Source: Paraburkholderia sejongensis
GTDB lineage: Bacteria; Pseudomonadota; Gammaproteobacteria; Burkholderiales; Burkholderiaceae
Direction: 5' to 3'
Length of the DNA: 64,000 nt
NCBI RefSeq assembly: GCF_020880815.1
Contig: NZ_JAJITD010000013.1
Coordinates: 1 to 64,000 of the forward strand
Positions 52,809-63,094 of the stretch are shown here, piece after piece. The position numbers and the translations under genes are program-made. The stretch's first letter is position 1, and the number at the start of each line of letters is the position of its first letter. The notes under the pieces are model-generated. The model made no database searches and was not told the DNA's origin. It saw nothing but the letters and a program-made list of their open reading frames with translations.

Positions 52809-53498
52809 ATGAACAGCTTCGATTCGTCCATCGAAACCTATCTGTCGAGTCTTCATTTCGGCCCTATCGCGACACTTTCCATTCGCGCGATCGCCAACCT
52901 TTACACCTTCAAAGGCCTCGTTCTCATTCCGCTGCTGTGGTGGATGTGGTTTCAGCAAGACGAGCGCCGCGCATGGCGTCGCGAGATGGTGATTGCAACG
53001 CTGGCGAGCGGCCTCGTCGCGTTGTTCCTCGGCAGAGCGCTGACGCACTGGCTGCCGTTCCGGGTACGCCCGATCTACAGCCCCGAACTGCATCTGCAGT
53101 TCGCCAACGCAACCAAAGACTCGATGCTGACGGACTGGAGTTCGTTTCCGAGCGATCACGCGATGCTCTGGATGGCGATCGCCACTGGTATTTTCCTGGT
53201 CTGGCGCTGGGTCGGCGTGCTGGCGATTCTCTATACCGCGCTCTTTATCTGCGTGCCGCGCGCGTATCTCGGCTACCACTACCCGACCGATTTACTGGCC
53301 GGCGCCGCAGTGGGCATCGGGATTACCGTGCTGATGACGCGCGACGCGCTGCGCGCGCGTTACGCCACGCCGGCGCTGCGGTGGATGGAACGCTATCCGG
53401 GACCTTCGGCGGCGCTGGCCTTCATTCTCTGCCTCGAACTGGTCACGCAGTTCGACGAACTGCGCAAGGCAGCGAGCAGCATCGTCGTGCATTTTTGA
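52809..53498 (+). CDS. PAP2-family membrane phosphatase
   Basis: A 229-residue inner-membrane protein with several helices. The three PAP2 phosphatase motifs are present in order: a KxxxxxxRP-like segment (HWLPFRVRPIY), FPSDHA with its His, and PRAYLGYHYPTDLLAG with Arg-His-Asp. Relatives remove phosphates from undecaprenyl pyrophosphate, phosphatidate or lipid A. The upstream 277 bp is AT-rich near 52700-52760 (TTGACG and TAAAATATAT stretches) and probably holds its promoter. No weighty ribosome binding site is seen before the ATG. Single-gene unit. Confidence 0.85.
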   Translation: MNSFDSSIETYLSSLHFGPIATLSIRAIANLYTFKGLVLIPLLWWMWFQQDERRAWRREMVIATLASGLVALFLGRALTHWLPFRVRPIYSPELHLQFANATKDSMLTDWSSFPSDHAMLWMAIATGIFLVWRWVGVLAILYTALFICVPRAYLGYHYPTDLLAGAAVGIGITVLMTRDALRARYATPALRWMERYPGPSAALAFILCLELVTQFDELRKAASSIVVHF

Positions 53499-53531
53499 GC
53501 CGTTGCGGCTCGCGTGGCCGGCCAAAAGAAT

Positions 53532-53580
53532 TGCCCGGGTTTTGCGGCGCGCAAACCGCGCTCACCGCAAGGCCCGGGCA
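53532..53580. terminator. Hairpin between convergent PAP2 and RcnB-like genes
   Basis: TGCCCGGG (53532-53539) pairs with CCCGGGCA (53573-53580), extended inward by TTGCGG and CCGCAA around a ~17-base loop. It is located where two genes converge; no strong T-run is seen. Confidence 0.55.
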
Positions 53581-53618
53581 TCAGAGCAGATGGCGGGTTC
53601 AGACTGACGGCTTGCGCG

Positions 53619-53957
53619 TCACTGCGTTCCCGGCACGATGGTCGAGATCGTCCAGTTGTTGGTCGACACGAGAATGTAGTCGCCGTTCACGCCTAGCCAT
53701 CTATGGCCGCGCGGCGGCGCGTTCAGGCCGTGGCCGCGCCAGTCGTCCAACGCGAAAATGTGGTCACGGTAGTCGGTCGGCACGCGCTGGCCTTTATGCC
53801 AGTCGCGATGCGGAATCGACGGCATCACCTGCATGCGCCCCGAACCGCCCGTCGCACCGGCATCCGGCGGCGGGGGTGGCGGTCCCGCCGCGATCGCAAT
53901 CGCCGATACGCCAGAGAAGCAGACAGCGATGAGTTGCGCAATCATCCGTTTATTCAT
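53619..53957 (-). CDS. RcnB-family periplasmic protein
   Basis: A 112-residue exported protein. GGAGGT precedes the ATG at 53957, which opens a Sec signal (MNKRMIAQLIAVCFSGVSAIAIAAG). A polyproline/glycine linker follows, then the RcnB domain: DWHKGQRVPTDYRDHIFALDDWRGHGLNAPPRGHRWLGVNGDYILVS, with the conserved HRWLGVNGDY end. E. coli RcnB limits nickel and cobalt loss by RcnA; most proteobacterial relatives have no proven role. No metal exporter gene lies nearby. An inverted pair GAAGTCG/CGACTTC (54127-54164) lies upstream. Confidence 0.8.
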   Translation of the reverse strand: MNKRMIAQLIAVCFSGVSAIAIAAGPPPPPPDAGATGGSGRMQVMPSIPHRDWHKGQRVPTDYRDHIFALDDWRGHGLNAPPRGHRWLGVNGDYILVSTNNWTISTIVPGTQ

Positions 53958-54196
53958 GTCGAACCTCCGTGCGGTGAAAAAGTCATGGCATTCACGTGAT
54001 GCGATCATCGAACTGCTCGCAAATCCACAACGACGACTCGAAGTACATTGCCGCCGATAGTCGGTATATAGCGAATGCAATTACCTCAATCGGATTAAAT
54101 AAAAAGCATAAATTCAGGTATTACTCGAAGTCGTTAAAAGTATAGTAAAAGGATTTTCGACTTCAAGCGGTGCGGTCCGCGCGCAACCGCCGAGCT

Positions 54197-55690
54197 TCAT
54201 GCGTCCGGATCGAGGGGCGGGCCAGCCGATGCAACCGGCGCGGCCGGCGCGGCTGGCGTCGCGATACGCGGCATGCGCACACCGGCATACGCAATCGCCA
54301 CCGTCAGCAGCGGACTCAGAAAACAGAACACTGCATACGGCGCATAGCTGAGCGTGGACACGCCGAGCGTCGCCGCCATATATGCGCCGCAACTGTTCCA
54401 TGGAATCAGCGCGCCGGTCGGCGTCGCCGCATCGCCGACCGCGCGCGACAACACCACCGGCTCGAAGCCGCGCTGCGCGAAAGCGTTCTTGAACATGCGC
54501 GCGGGTAGAACCACCGCAATGTACTGATCGGCCGTCACGATATTGGTCGCGACGATCGAGGCCACCAGCGACGCCACCAACGCACCAGCGCTTTTCGCCC
54601 GTTCGATCACCGGCGTGATCACGCGCTCGAGCACCCCGCACTTCTCGACCACGCCGCCGAACGCGAGCGCGGTGATGATCAGCCACACCGTGTCGAGCAT
54701 GCTTTCCATCCCGCCGCGCGAGACCAGCAGGTCGAGCTGGGGATTGCCCGTCGACAGCTTGTAGCCGTTCGCGAGCGCAAGCCACACGCCTTTGACGACC
54801 GCGAGCCATTCCGGCACATCGGGCCTCGCGGCCGCAAACGCGATCACCCGTTCGGGCGCCACGCACACCGCGAGCACGCCGCCCGCGAGCGCGCCGAGAA
54901 AGATCGCGGTAAACGGCGGCGTCTTCAGCAGCGCCAGCACGATCACCAGAATCAGCGGCACGAACAGCCACAGCGAAATATGGAACGCTCCTTGCATCGC
55001 CTGGATTTCACCGCTGGCGTCAAAATCGCCGGGCCTGCCGACCAGATAGAACAGCCCGAGCGAGACGATCATCGCGAGTGCGGAGGTCAACAACACTTCG
55101 CGCAGATGCCGGTAGAGGTCGACGCCGGCGGCCGCCGCGGCGAGATTGGCTGAATCGGACAGCGGCGAGGATTTGTCGCCGAGATACGCGCCCGAGATGA
55201 TCGCGCCGGCGGTGATGGCCGGATTCAGGCCCATCCCGTGCGCGATGCCCATCAGGCCGATGCCGATCGTGCCGGCCACCGTCCACGAACTGCCGATGCT
55301 CATCGACACGAAGCCGCAGATGACCGCCGCGGTCACATAGAAATAATTGGGACTCAGAAGCTTCAGGCCGTAATAGACCATCCCGACCAGCGTGCCGCTT
55401 AGCGCCCACGTGCCGATCAACGCGCCGACCGCGAACAGGATGAAGATCGCGCCGATGCCGGTGCTGACGCTGGCGACCGCCGCCTCGCCGAGCGACGCCA
55501 GCGTATGCCCGCGGCGCCAGCCGATGAACACCGCGATCATCGTCGCGATCACGAGGCCGACCTGGTTCGGGCCGCCCGCACCCGCGTCGCCGAACAGATA
55601 GAAGGACAGCCCCACCAGAACGACGAGGCTCGCGATTGGAATAATTGCCTCGGTCATCGTGACCGGCTGCGGTGTTTCGGGCCTCTTCAT
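54197..55690 (-). CDS. nhaC: NhaC-type Na+/H+ antiporter
   Basis: A 497-residue inner-membrane antiporter. The ATG at 55690 is chosen (GGGGA upstream); the frame extends further without homologous sequence. NhaC hallmarks are visible: VGTAAVASVSTGIGAIFILFAVGALIGTW-like start of the core, IGSSWTVAGTIGIGLMGIAHGMG, ISGAYLGDKSSPLSDSANLA and GALIPWNSCGAYMAATLGV. The tail is Ala/Pro-rich. It follows arcD-arcA in the same direction, 149 bp behind arcA. Either it handles pH and Na+ changes caused by arginine deimination or it exchanges an organic acid, as some NhaC relatives do. Confidence 0.85.
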   Translation of the reverse strand: MKRPETPQPVTMTEAIIPIASLVVLVGLSFYLFGDAGAGGPNQVGLVIATMIAVFIGWRRGHTLASLGEAAVASVSTGIGAIFILFAVGALIGTWALSGTLVGMVYYGLKLLSPNYFYVTAAVICGFVSMSIGSSWTVAGTIGIGLMGIAHGMGLNPAITAGAIISGAYLGDKSSPLSDSANLAAAAAGVDLYRHLREVLLTSALAMIVSLGLFYLVGRPGDFDASGEIQAMQGAFHISLWLFVPLILVIVLALLKTPPFTAIFLGALAGGVLAVCVAPERVIAFAAARPDVPEWLAVVKGVWLALANGYKLSTGNPQLDLLVSRGGMESMLDTVWLIITALAFGGVVEKCGVLERVITPVIERAKSAGALVASLVASIVATNIVTADQYIAVVLPARMFKNAFAQRGFEPVVLSRAVGDAATPTGALIPWNSCGAYMAATLGVSTLSYAPYAVFCFLSPLLTVAIAYAGVRMPRIATPAAPAAPVASAGPPLDPDA

Positions 55691-55839
55691 TTGCAATGTT
55701 CCCCGTAGCGACGGCCGCCGCGAACGCGTGGCCGTCGCGCGGCATGCACTGCCGCGCTGCACGTGCCGCCACCCGCTCGCCGGCTTCGCGAGCGGGTGGC
55801 GCCTTTCCAGTCAGCCGCTGGATTGCTGCGCCGAAACGA

Positions 55840-57102
55840 TCAGTAGTCGACCGGATCGCGGATGATCGGGCAGGTCATGCAGTGGCCGCCGCCACGTCCA
55901 CGGCCCAGTTCGGCGCCGACGATCGTAATCACCTCGATACCCTGCTTGCGCAGCAGCGTGTTGGTGTAGGTGTTGCGGTCGTATGCATAGACGACGCCCG
56001 GCGACGCGCACACGAGGTTCGCGCCGCTGTCCCACTGCGTGCGCTCGCGCTGGTAGTCGGTGCCGCCGGCCTCGACCACGCGCAGCTGTTTCAGGCCCAA
56101 CGCCTCGGCCACCACGTCGGTGAACGGCTTGTTTTCCGCATGCAATTCGACGCCGCTCGGATGGCTGCTCGGCCGGTACGAGAACGTGCGGGTCTTCGCC
56201 ATGAAGTCGGGCGCGACCAGCACGCAATCGCGGTCCGCGAACGTGAAGACCGTATCGAGGTGCATCGCCGCGCGAATCTTCGGCATTGCCGCGACGATCA
56301 CGCGCTCGGCGGCGCCCTTCTGGAACAGCGTGGCAGCCAGCTGGCTGATCGCCTGACGCGAGGTGCGCTCGCTCATGCCGATCAGCACGACGCCCTTGCC
56401 GATCGGCATCACGTCGCCGCCTTCGAGCGTGGCGAGGCCATGGTCCTGGGTCGGATCGCCCCACCACACGTTGACCTTGCCCGCGAAGTCCGGGTGGAAC
56501 TTGTAGATCGCGGTGGTGAGGATCGTCTCTTCGTGACGCGCCGGCCAATACAGCGGGTTCAGCGTGACGCCGCCGTAGATCCAGCAGGTGGTGTCGCGCG
56601 TGTACAGCGTGTTCGGCAGCGGCGCCAGCAGATATTCGGTGCCTTGCGCGGCCTCCTTCGCGACTTCCAGCGCCTTGCCGCCGTGCGCTTCCGGAAAGTC
56701 GTGAATCGACAGACCGCCGATCAACGTTTCGGCCAGCTTACGATTGTCGAGCCCTTCCAGATAGCTGCGCAGTTCATCGATAAAGCCGAGACCGACCTGA
56801 TTGGGCACCACCTGGTTGTCGAGAATCCACTTCTTGCCCTCGGGCACCGCGACCGTTTCCGCGAGCAGATTGTGCATCTCGACCACTTCGACGCCGCGGT
56901 CGCGCATCTTCGTGACGAAATCGAAGTGATCGCGCTTGGCGTTCTCGACCCACAGCACATCGTCGAACAGCAACTCGTCGCAATTGCTCGGGGTCAGGCG
57001 CTGATGCGCGATGCCCGGCGCGCACACCATCACCTTGCGCAATTGTCCGACTTCGGAGTAGACACCCAAACCGCCCGCTTTCGCGTCTGTATTCGCCATC
57101 AT
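55840..57102 (-). CDS. arcA: Arginine deiminase
   Basis: A 420-residue cytoplasmic enzyme converting arginine to citrulline and ammonia. Length and all active-site blocks match bacterial ArcA: LLFDDVLWVENAKRDH, PLPNTLYTRDTTCWIYGGV, TLEGGDVMPIG, AAMHLDTVFTFAD (catalytic His) and C408 in the final GGGHCMTCPIIRDP. It follows the antiporter gene arcD by 46 bp. Normally arcB and arcC come next to turn citrulline into ornithine and ATP; here an NhaC antiporter gene follows instead. Confidence 0.95.
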   Translation of the reverse strand: MMANTDAKAGGLGVYSEVGQLRKVMVCAPGIAHQRLTPSNCDELLFDDVLWVENAKRDHFDFVTKMRDRGVEVVEMHNLLAETVAVPEGKKWILDNQVVPNQVGLGFIDELRSYLEGLDNRKLAETLIGGLSIHDFPEAHGGKALEVAKEAAQGTEYLLAPLPNTLYTRDTTCWIYGGVTLNPLYWPARHEETILTTAIYKFHPDFAGKVNVWWGDPTQDHGLATLEGGDVMPIGKGVVLIGMSERTSRQAISQLAATLFQKGAAERVIVAAMPKIRAAMHLDTVFTFADRDCVLVAPDFMAKTRTFSYRPSSHPSGVELHAENKPFTDVVAEALGLKQLRVVEAGGTDYQRERTQWDSGANLVCASPGVVYAYDRNTYTNTLLRKQGIEVITIVGAELGRGRGGGHCMTCPIIRDPVDY

Positions 57103-57148
57103 GATCTCCTGAATGCCAGTATTGGCCAGCTACGTTCAATGGAATCCT

Positions 57149-58570
57149 TCAGAGTGCGATTCTGCCGGTCGCAAGTCCGTAAACACCGATGATCGCGCCG
57201 ATCGCGGCGGCGATAAAGATAATCCAGTCCGAGCCCTTGAAGACGCTCTTGTTCTGTTCGCGCCGCGCCCACACGTAAAGTGCGGTGCCGGGCGCATACA
57301 ACACCGCGGACAGCAGAATGAATTTGAGGCCGCCCGCCCAGATCATGAACACCGTATAAATTACCGCGACAGCCGCCATGATCAGATCGCGCCGGCGTTC
57401 CTCGGGGCGCACGTCGTAACTCTCGCCGCGATTCGAAAGCATGAACCCGTATGCGGCCACGAACAGATACGGTATCAGCGACATCGCACTGGTCAGATTG
57501 AGCATCAGCGCGAACGCGTCGCGCGAGAAGTACGTGCTGATGACCAGCAGCTGCACGACGATGTTGGTCAGCCACAGCGCGTTGGCCGGCACCTTGTTGG
57601 CATTTTCCTTCGCGAACACCGCCGGCATGTCTTTGGTCTTGGCCGCGGTGAACAGCACTTCCGCGCAGATCAGCGACCACGCGAGATAGGCGCCCAGCAC
57701 CGACACCAGCAGACCCACGCTGACGAACACCGCGCCCCAGTGACCGACCACCGATTCGAGCACCGCGGCCATCGACGGCTGCCGCATCCCGGCGACGTCG
57801 GCACGCGCGAGCACCGCGTACGGGAGCATCGTCACCAGCACCATCAGCGTCGTGACGACGATGAAGCCGAGGATCGTGGCCTGGCCGACATCGGAGCGCT
57901 CGCGCGCATAGCGGGAGTAGACGCTCGCCCCTTCGATACCGATGAAGACGAACACGGTGACCAGCATCGTCGCGCGCACCTGTTCGACGATGCCGCCTTC
58001 GAGACCGCCGCCGTACAGATTGGCCTGGAACAGGTCCATCCTGAAGCCGAAGATCAGGATCACGATGAACACCACGATCGGAATGACTTTGGCGACCGTG
58101 ACGATACTGTTGATGAAGGCCGCCTGTTGCACGCCCTTCAGGATCATGAAGTGGAACAGCCAGATGCCGATTGATGCGACGATGATCGCGACCAACGTGT
58201 TGCCGTCGCCGAACACCGGGAAAAACGCGCCGAGCGTCGACTTGATTAGCACCCAGTAGGAGACGTTGCCGATACAGCTACCGATCCAGTAGCCGAAGGC
58301 GGAAAGAAAGCCCGGATAATCGCCGAAGCCCGCTTTCGCATACGCGAACACGCCGGCGTCCAGATCGGGTTTTCGTTCGGCCAGCGACTGGAACACCCGC
58401 GCCAGCATATACATGCCGGTACCGGCGATCAGCCACGCAATGATGGCGCCTATGGGCCCGGTGGCATTCGCGAAGGTCCGCGGCAGGGAGAAGATCCCGG
58501 CGCCGACCATGCCGCCCACCACCATCCCGGTGAGCTGCATCTTTGACATTTTCTGTGGAGTAGACGCCAT
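57149..58570 (-). CDS. arcD: Arginine/ornithine antiporter (APC family)
   Basis: A 473-residue, about 12-helix amino-acid exchanger. The opening MQLTGMVVGGMVGAGIFSLPRTFA (outline) is the unwound helix-1 substrate site of APC exchangers, and the family resemblance is strongest to ArcD/YdgI (KGVQQAAFINSIVTVAKVIP, FVFIGIEGASVYSRYARER). AGAGGAA precedes the ATG. It is the first gene of the arcD-arcA unit. Exchange of arginine for ornithine is the usual role, but without arcB it might exchange arginine for citrulline or agmatine. Confidence 0.9.
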   Translation of the reverse strand: MASTPQKMSKMQLTGMVVGGMVGAGIFSLPRTFANATGPIGAIIAWLIAGTGMYMLARVFQSLAERKPDLDAGVFAYAKAGFGDYPGFLSAFGYWIGSCIGNVSYWVLIKSTLGAFFPVFGDGNTLVAIIVASIGIWLFHFMILKGVQQAAFINSIVTVAKVIPIVVFIVILIFGFRMDLFQANLYGGGLEGGIVEQVRATMLVTVFVFIGIEGASVYSRYARERSDVGQATILGFIVVTTLMVLVTMLPYAVLARADVAGMRQPSMAAVLESVVGHWGAVFVSVGLLVSVLGAYLAWSLICAEVLFTAAKTKDMPAVFAKENANKVPANALWLTNIVVQLLVISTYFSRDAFALMLNLTSAMSLIPYLFVAAYGFMLSNRGESYDVRPEERRRDLIMAAVAVIYTVFMIWAGGLKFILLSAVLYAPGTALYVWARREQNKSVFKGSDWIIFIAAAIGAIIGVYGLATGRIAL

Positions 58571-59129
58571 TCGAATTCCTCTTCGTTACCTTTTTAACTA
58601 CGGTTTGTAATCAGATACGAACGAAACGTGTCTCTCGACCAATCGAGTTCCGATCAGCCGCACTACTCTGCCAGCCAAGACGTGAAAAGAATGGGGTGTC
58701 CGTTGGCGTTTGTCAATTGAATGGCAGGTTAAATTGCAGTTCTTTCGATGCGTGCCGTTTGATTCGCTCACGCATACCCTGGATGGCGCTGGGTGTCGAG
58801 CCTTTGATGAATGCGCGCGCGATCGCCGCGCATAATCGCAACGCGGCAATAAGACAATTCGTCGGAGCAACGGCTCGACGCGGCGGCATGATGGCGAGAT
58901 TGCGCGGGCGGAGCAGAAACCGCACGCACCCGCGAAGTGGACGGACCGCGCAAAGAGCGTTACGCGGTGATTCGGCAAGCGCAATTGAGCGGCATGCGTA
59001 GTTTTAAGAGAGCCGCAATTGGCATCAATTGCGACCGTAATTTGACAATGCTATTGTCGTATCGAACAAAAACGCGAATACGGCGAGATTGTCAATACAT
59101 GCTCCGGTATTGTGATACGCCATTTATAT
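58571..59129. promoter_or_regulatory. Gene-less region between arcD and the sensor kinase
   Basis: No gene is supported. On the minus strand a consensus -35 TTGACA (58711-58716) is followed after 17 bases by CATTCT (58688-58693), a possible arcD promoter with a ~110-base leader. The part near 59000-59130 is AT-rich with TTTGACAAT and ATTGTCAA in opposite orientation. I could not find a convincing FNR/ANR box (TTGAT-N4-ATCAA). Confidence 0.35.
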
Positions 59130-60472
59130 TTAAAGCAATTTTCTCAATCTCAGGCGCGCTTCGAGTCCGCCGCCCGCGCGATTATGCAGCGTCAGCGTCG
59201 CATCCATCGCGAGCGCGAGTTGCCGTGCGATCGCAAGTCCCAGCCCGGTGCCGCCGGTCTGCCGGTTGCGCGAACCCTCCAGCCGGTAGAACGGCTCGAA
59301 CACCGTCTCCAATGCTTCGGCCGGAATCCCCGGGCCGCGATCGAGCACCGCTACGGTCGCCTCGCCGTCGTGCAACGCGCCGATCTCGATCTGCGCGGCC
59401 CCGCCGTACTTCAGCGCGTTATCGACCAGATTGCCGACGATGCGCCGCAACGCCTGCGGCCGCACGGTCAGCGACTGGCCGAAACGCCCCTGCAGTGTCA
59501 CGTCCTGCCCCGCATCGACGTAGTCGCACACGAGGCTGTCGAACAGCGCGTCGGGGTCGATCCGCAGCGGCACCTCGGCGGTGCCGTGCATCGTGCGCGC
59601 GTAGGTGACGCCCTCTTTCACGAGCGCCTCCATCTCGTGCAGGTCCTGGCGCAGCTTCGCGGCCTCCGCTTCACTGTCCATCGTGTCGACGCGCAGCCGC
59701 ATGCGGGTGATCGGCGTTTGCAGATCGTGCGAGATCGCCGCGAGTATCTGCATGCGCTCGGTCATGTAGGTCGCGATCCGGTCCTGCATCGCGTTGAACG
59801 CGCGCGCGGCGCGCGCCACTTCGGACGGCCCGCTCTCGGGTAGGCGCGCGGCTTTCAGGTCGGGGCCGAGCGTGTCGGCCGCCAGCGCCAGTTGGTGCAG
59901 CGGCCGGGTTGCGAGCCGCACCGCGAGCCAGCAGCAGGCGGCCAGCACGACCAATTGTAGCGTCAGCACGAGCGGCAGCCAACGCGACAGCGGCGCGCCG
60001 GACATCGGCCGCAGATCGATCGTCAGCGGCGTGCCGTCGGTTAGGCGCAGATGCACCTGCAGGCGCTCGCGCTCGCCGGGCACCGCGTTGACCGTCAACG
60101 GATAGCGCGTGCCGATGCCGTCGCCGATCGACTGCGCGACCCGGGCCGACAGACTCGCATCGACCGGCGCGCCGGGCACCCCGGGGCCGAGCATGAATTC
60201 GTAGCTGCGCCGCGCGAGCCGCGGCAGCCACTGCGCGCGCTCGTCGGGCGGCAGATGGTCGAGCAGCGCGACCGAACTCGCGACCTCGCGCTCGATATAA
60301 CCCATCATCACATTGGTCATCGTCTGGTCGCGCTCGGTCATGGTCAGCCAGAACGACAGCGTCTGCGCGAGCGCGAGCCCGACGAACAGGATCAGCGCGA
60401 GCCGCGCGAACAGCGTGCGCGGCCAGTGCGGCCAGCGCCAGCCGCGCGCGCGTTGCGGCAACGGCAGCGCGC

Positions 60473-60476
<4 letters not shown>
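59130..60476 (-). CDS. Two-component sensor histidine kinase (EnvZ-like)
   Basis: A 448-residue membrane kinase. Its ATG overlaps the response-regulator stop as ATGA. Layout: helix 1 (about 22-44), a ~120-residue periplasmic sensor domain, helix 2 (about 167-188), HAMP with RLATRPLHQLALAADTLG, phospho-acceptor H250 in AAISHDLQTPITRMRL, N-box NLVDNALKYGG, G1 DRGPGIP, F-box FEPFYRLEGS and G2 GGTGLGLAI. All catalytic parts are intact. The stimulus is unknown. Confidence 0.92.
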
Positions 60477-61213
<737 letters not shown>

Positions 61214-61220
61214 TGACGGT

Positions 61221-61343
61221 TTATCTGTTGCGGCGTTTCGGTTGCACGGCACCCGGCTGGAGCAGGTTGCACTGGAACGGTTGCGCGAGTTCGGCCGCGA
61301 GACCGCCGGCGATCAGCGCCGCGATGGCGAGCAGGCGTCTCAT
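61221..61343 (-). CDS. Very small coupled ORF with signal-like helix
   Basis: A 40-codon frame whose ATG overlaps the stop codon of the GFA-family gene in ATGA, and which ends 7 bp before the response-regulator start. The product starts MRRLLAIAALIAGGLAAELA, a textbook short hydrophobic export or membrane helix, followed by a polar tail with one Cys. It could be a true small membrane protein or merely a frame that keeps ribosomes moving to the regulator gene. Confidence 0.35.
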   Translation of the reverse strand: MRRLLAIAALIAGGLAAELAQPFQCNLLQPGAVQPKRRNR

Positions 61344-61711
61344 GCGTCCTCCAGCACCGACAGACTCGCGCCGTCGGCCACGTTGGCTGCGAGCGCATAC
61401 GGGTCGACGCCGTCGAGGCAACCGATGTTGACGCGCCATTGCCCCGGGTCCCTGCGGGTCTGATGAAACGGGTAGATGCCGCAATGCTTGCAGAAATAGT
61501 GCTTCGCGACCTTCGTGTTGAACTGGTACAGCGTCAGCGCGTCTTCGCCGCTCAGAATCTTCAGTTGCTCGGCCGGAAAGAGCGGCGTCATCAATGCGCC
61601 CTTGCGGCGGCACAGGCTGCAGTTGCAGCGGCCGGCGGGCGTGATTCCGGTCTGGACTTCGAAGCGAACAGCCCCGCAGTGACAGGACCCTTGCAGTACA
61701 GCGGCGCTCAT
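61340..61711 (-). CDS. GFA-family zinc-binding protein (CENP-V/glutathione-dependent formaldehyde-activating type)
   Basis: A 123-residue protein, with GGAG before the ATG. Zinc ligands of the Mss4-like fold are all present: GSCHCGAVRFE, CNCSLCRRKG and HYFCKHCGIYPFH. The founding member was proposed to speed condensation of formaldehyde with glutathione, but most relatives are of unknown function. It is co-directional with, and closely linked to, the two-component system downstream through a tiny coupled ORF. Confidence 0.85.
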   Translation of the reverse strand: MSAAVLQGSCHCGAVRFEVQTGITPAGRCNCSLCRRKGALMTPLFPAEQLKILSGEDALTLYQFNTKVAKHYFCKHCGIYPFHQTRRDPGQWRVNIGCLDGVDPYALAANVADGASLSVLEDA

Positions 61712-62048
61712 CGTGCACTCCGTGATTTGACAATGTCTGCTTTATAGCCTGGTTCGTCTGTCCGAATATGTCGTAATGTATCTGTCCATCGCGCCGATAC
61801 ATAAGCTTGCAATTAACGTGTGCTCGGTTGTGACGCCGAAGGTGAAAAATGAATACGCTTGACTTTTAATCGCGGCACACTTCCAATAGCCAGGTTGCGT
61901 TGCGGCGCCGCACCAATTCAACGCGGGCCGCATTCATTGCGCGCTTGAACCTCGCGTAATTCAACCGTAATTCAGCCTGCCGTTGTTTTGTCCGCCGTAT
62001 CTCTCGGTGCCAGCTCGAAACGGAGCACTCCTCACTTTCGGAGTTGTC
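61712..62048. promoter_or_regulatory. Divergent intergenic region between GFA and patatin genes
   Basis: About 337 bases, rather AT-rich between 61740 and 61880. It must hold the promoters of both genes. No gene or clear palindrome was recognised. If the patatin start is taken further upstream the gap shrinks to ~270 bases. Confidence 0.35.
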
Positions 62049-63092
62049 TTGGCCGCAACAAATAATCAGTCCACTCCCCGCGAATCCGCCCGCATCGACC
62101 TCGCGCTGCAAGGCGGCGGCTCGCACGGAGCATTCACCTGGGGCGTACTCGACCGTTTGCTCGAAGAGCCGTGGCTGCAAGTCGAAGGTATCTCGGGGAC
62201 CTCGGCCGGCGCGATGAACGCGGCCGTGATGGTGAGCGGCTATCAACGCGACGGCGCCGCCGGCGCGCGTGCCGCGCTCGAAGCGTTCTGGCGACGCGTG
62301 TTCGAAGCGTCGGTATACAGCCCGTTCCGGCGCAGTCCGTTCGACGTGATGATGGGCCGCTGGACCCTCGACTATTCGCCGTTCTTCATCGCGATGGATC
62401 TCGCGGCGCGAATGTTCTCGCCGTACGACCTGAATCCGCGCGGCGTGCATCCGCTGCAGAAGATCCTGCAGGAGTCGATCGATTTCGAGCACCTGCGCAA
62501 TGCGCCGATCAAGCTGTTCATCACCGCGACGCGCGTGCGCACCGGCCAGGCGCGGGTGTTCCGCAATGCCGATCTGACGCCCGAGGTGCTGCTCGCATCC
62601 GGCTGTCTGCCGACGCTGTTCCAGGCGGTGAAGATCGACGGCGAGGACTACTGGGACGGCGGCTACGCGGGCAATCCGACCATCACGCCGCTGGTGCGCG
62701 AATGCACGTCGAGCGACACGCTGCTGATCCAGGTCAACCCGGTCGAGCGCGATGAGACGCCGCGCAGCGCGCGCGACATCATCAGCCGGCTGAACGAAGT
62801 CGCGTTCAACGCGCCGCTGCTCAAGGAGCTGCGGATGATCGCGCTGCTGCGCCGCGCGGCCGACGCCGGCAGCGACGAAGGCCGTCACTGGGCGCAAATG
62901 CGCATCCACCGGATTTCGAGCGAGGTGATGAAGGAACTCGGTTATTCGTCGAAGCTGAACGCCGAGTGGAGTTTCCTGACCATGCTGCGCGACGAGGGCC
63001 GGCGCGCGGCCGAAGCGTTCCTCGCCGAGCACGGCGATTCGATCGGCGTGCGTTCGTCGCTCGATCTCGACGCGTTGCTCGACGGAGTCTGA
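62049..63092 (+). CDS. Patatin-like phospholipase
   Basis: A lipid acyl hydrolase of about 347 residues. The start is uncertain: no ATG precedes the conserved domain. The TTG at 62049 has CGGAG correctly spaced and gives MAATNNQSTPRESARIDLALQGG; earlier GTG (62007) and TTG (61983) starts lack such a site. The Ser-Asp dyad and oxyanion hole are intact: LQGGGSHGAFTWG, ISGTSAGAMNA (Ser), and DGGYAGNP (Asp). No export signal. It is two bases before the GntP-type permease gene, so both form one unit. In other betaproteobacteria such pairs may sit with 3-hydroxybutyrate metabolism; this is recollection, unchecked. Confidence 0.82.
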   Translation: MAATNNQSTPRESARIDLALQGGGSHGAFTWGVLDRLLEEPWLQVEGISGTSAGAMNAAVMVSGYQRDGAAGARAALEAFWRRVFEASVYSPFRRSPFDVMMGRWTLDYSPFFIAMDLAARMFSPYDLNPRGVHPLQKILQESIDFEHLRNAPIKLFITATRVRTGQARVFRNADLTPEVLLASGCLPTLFQAVKIDGEDYWDGGYAGNPTITPLVRECTSSDTLLIQVNPVERDETPRSARDIISRLNEVAFNAPLLKELRMIALLRRAADAGSDEGRHWAQMRIHRISSEVMKELGYSSKLNAEWSFLTMLRDEGRRAAEAFLAEHGDSIGVRSSLDLDALLDGV

Positions 63093-63094
63093 CC

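Noticed and set aside
58571..58760. Anaerobic FNR/ANR box before arcD
   Set aside because: Expected for arginine deiminase genes, but no TTGAT-N4-ATCAA-like sequence was found.
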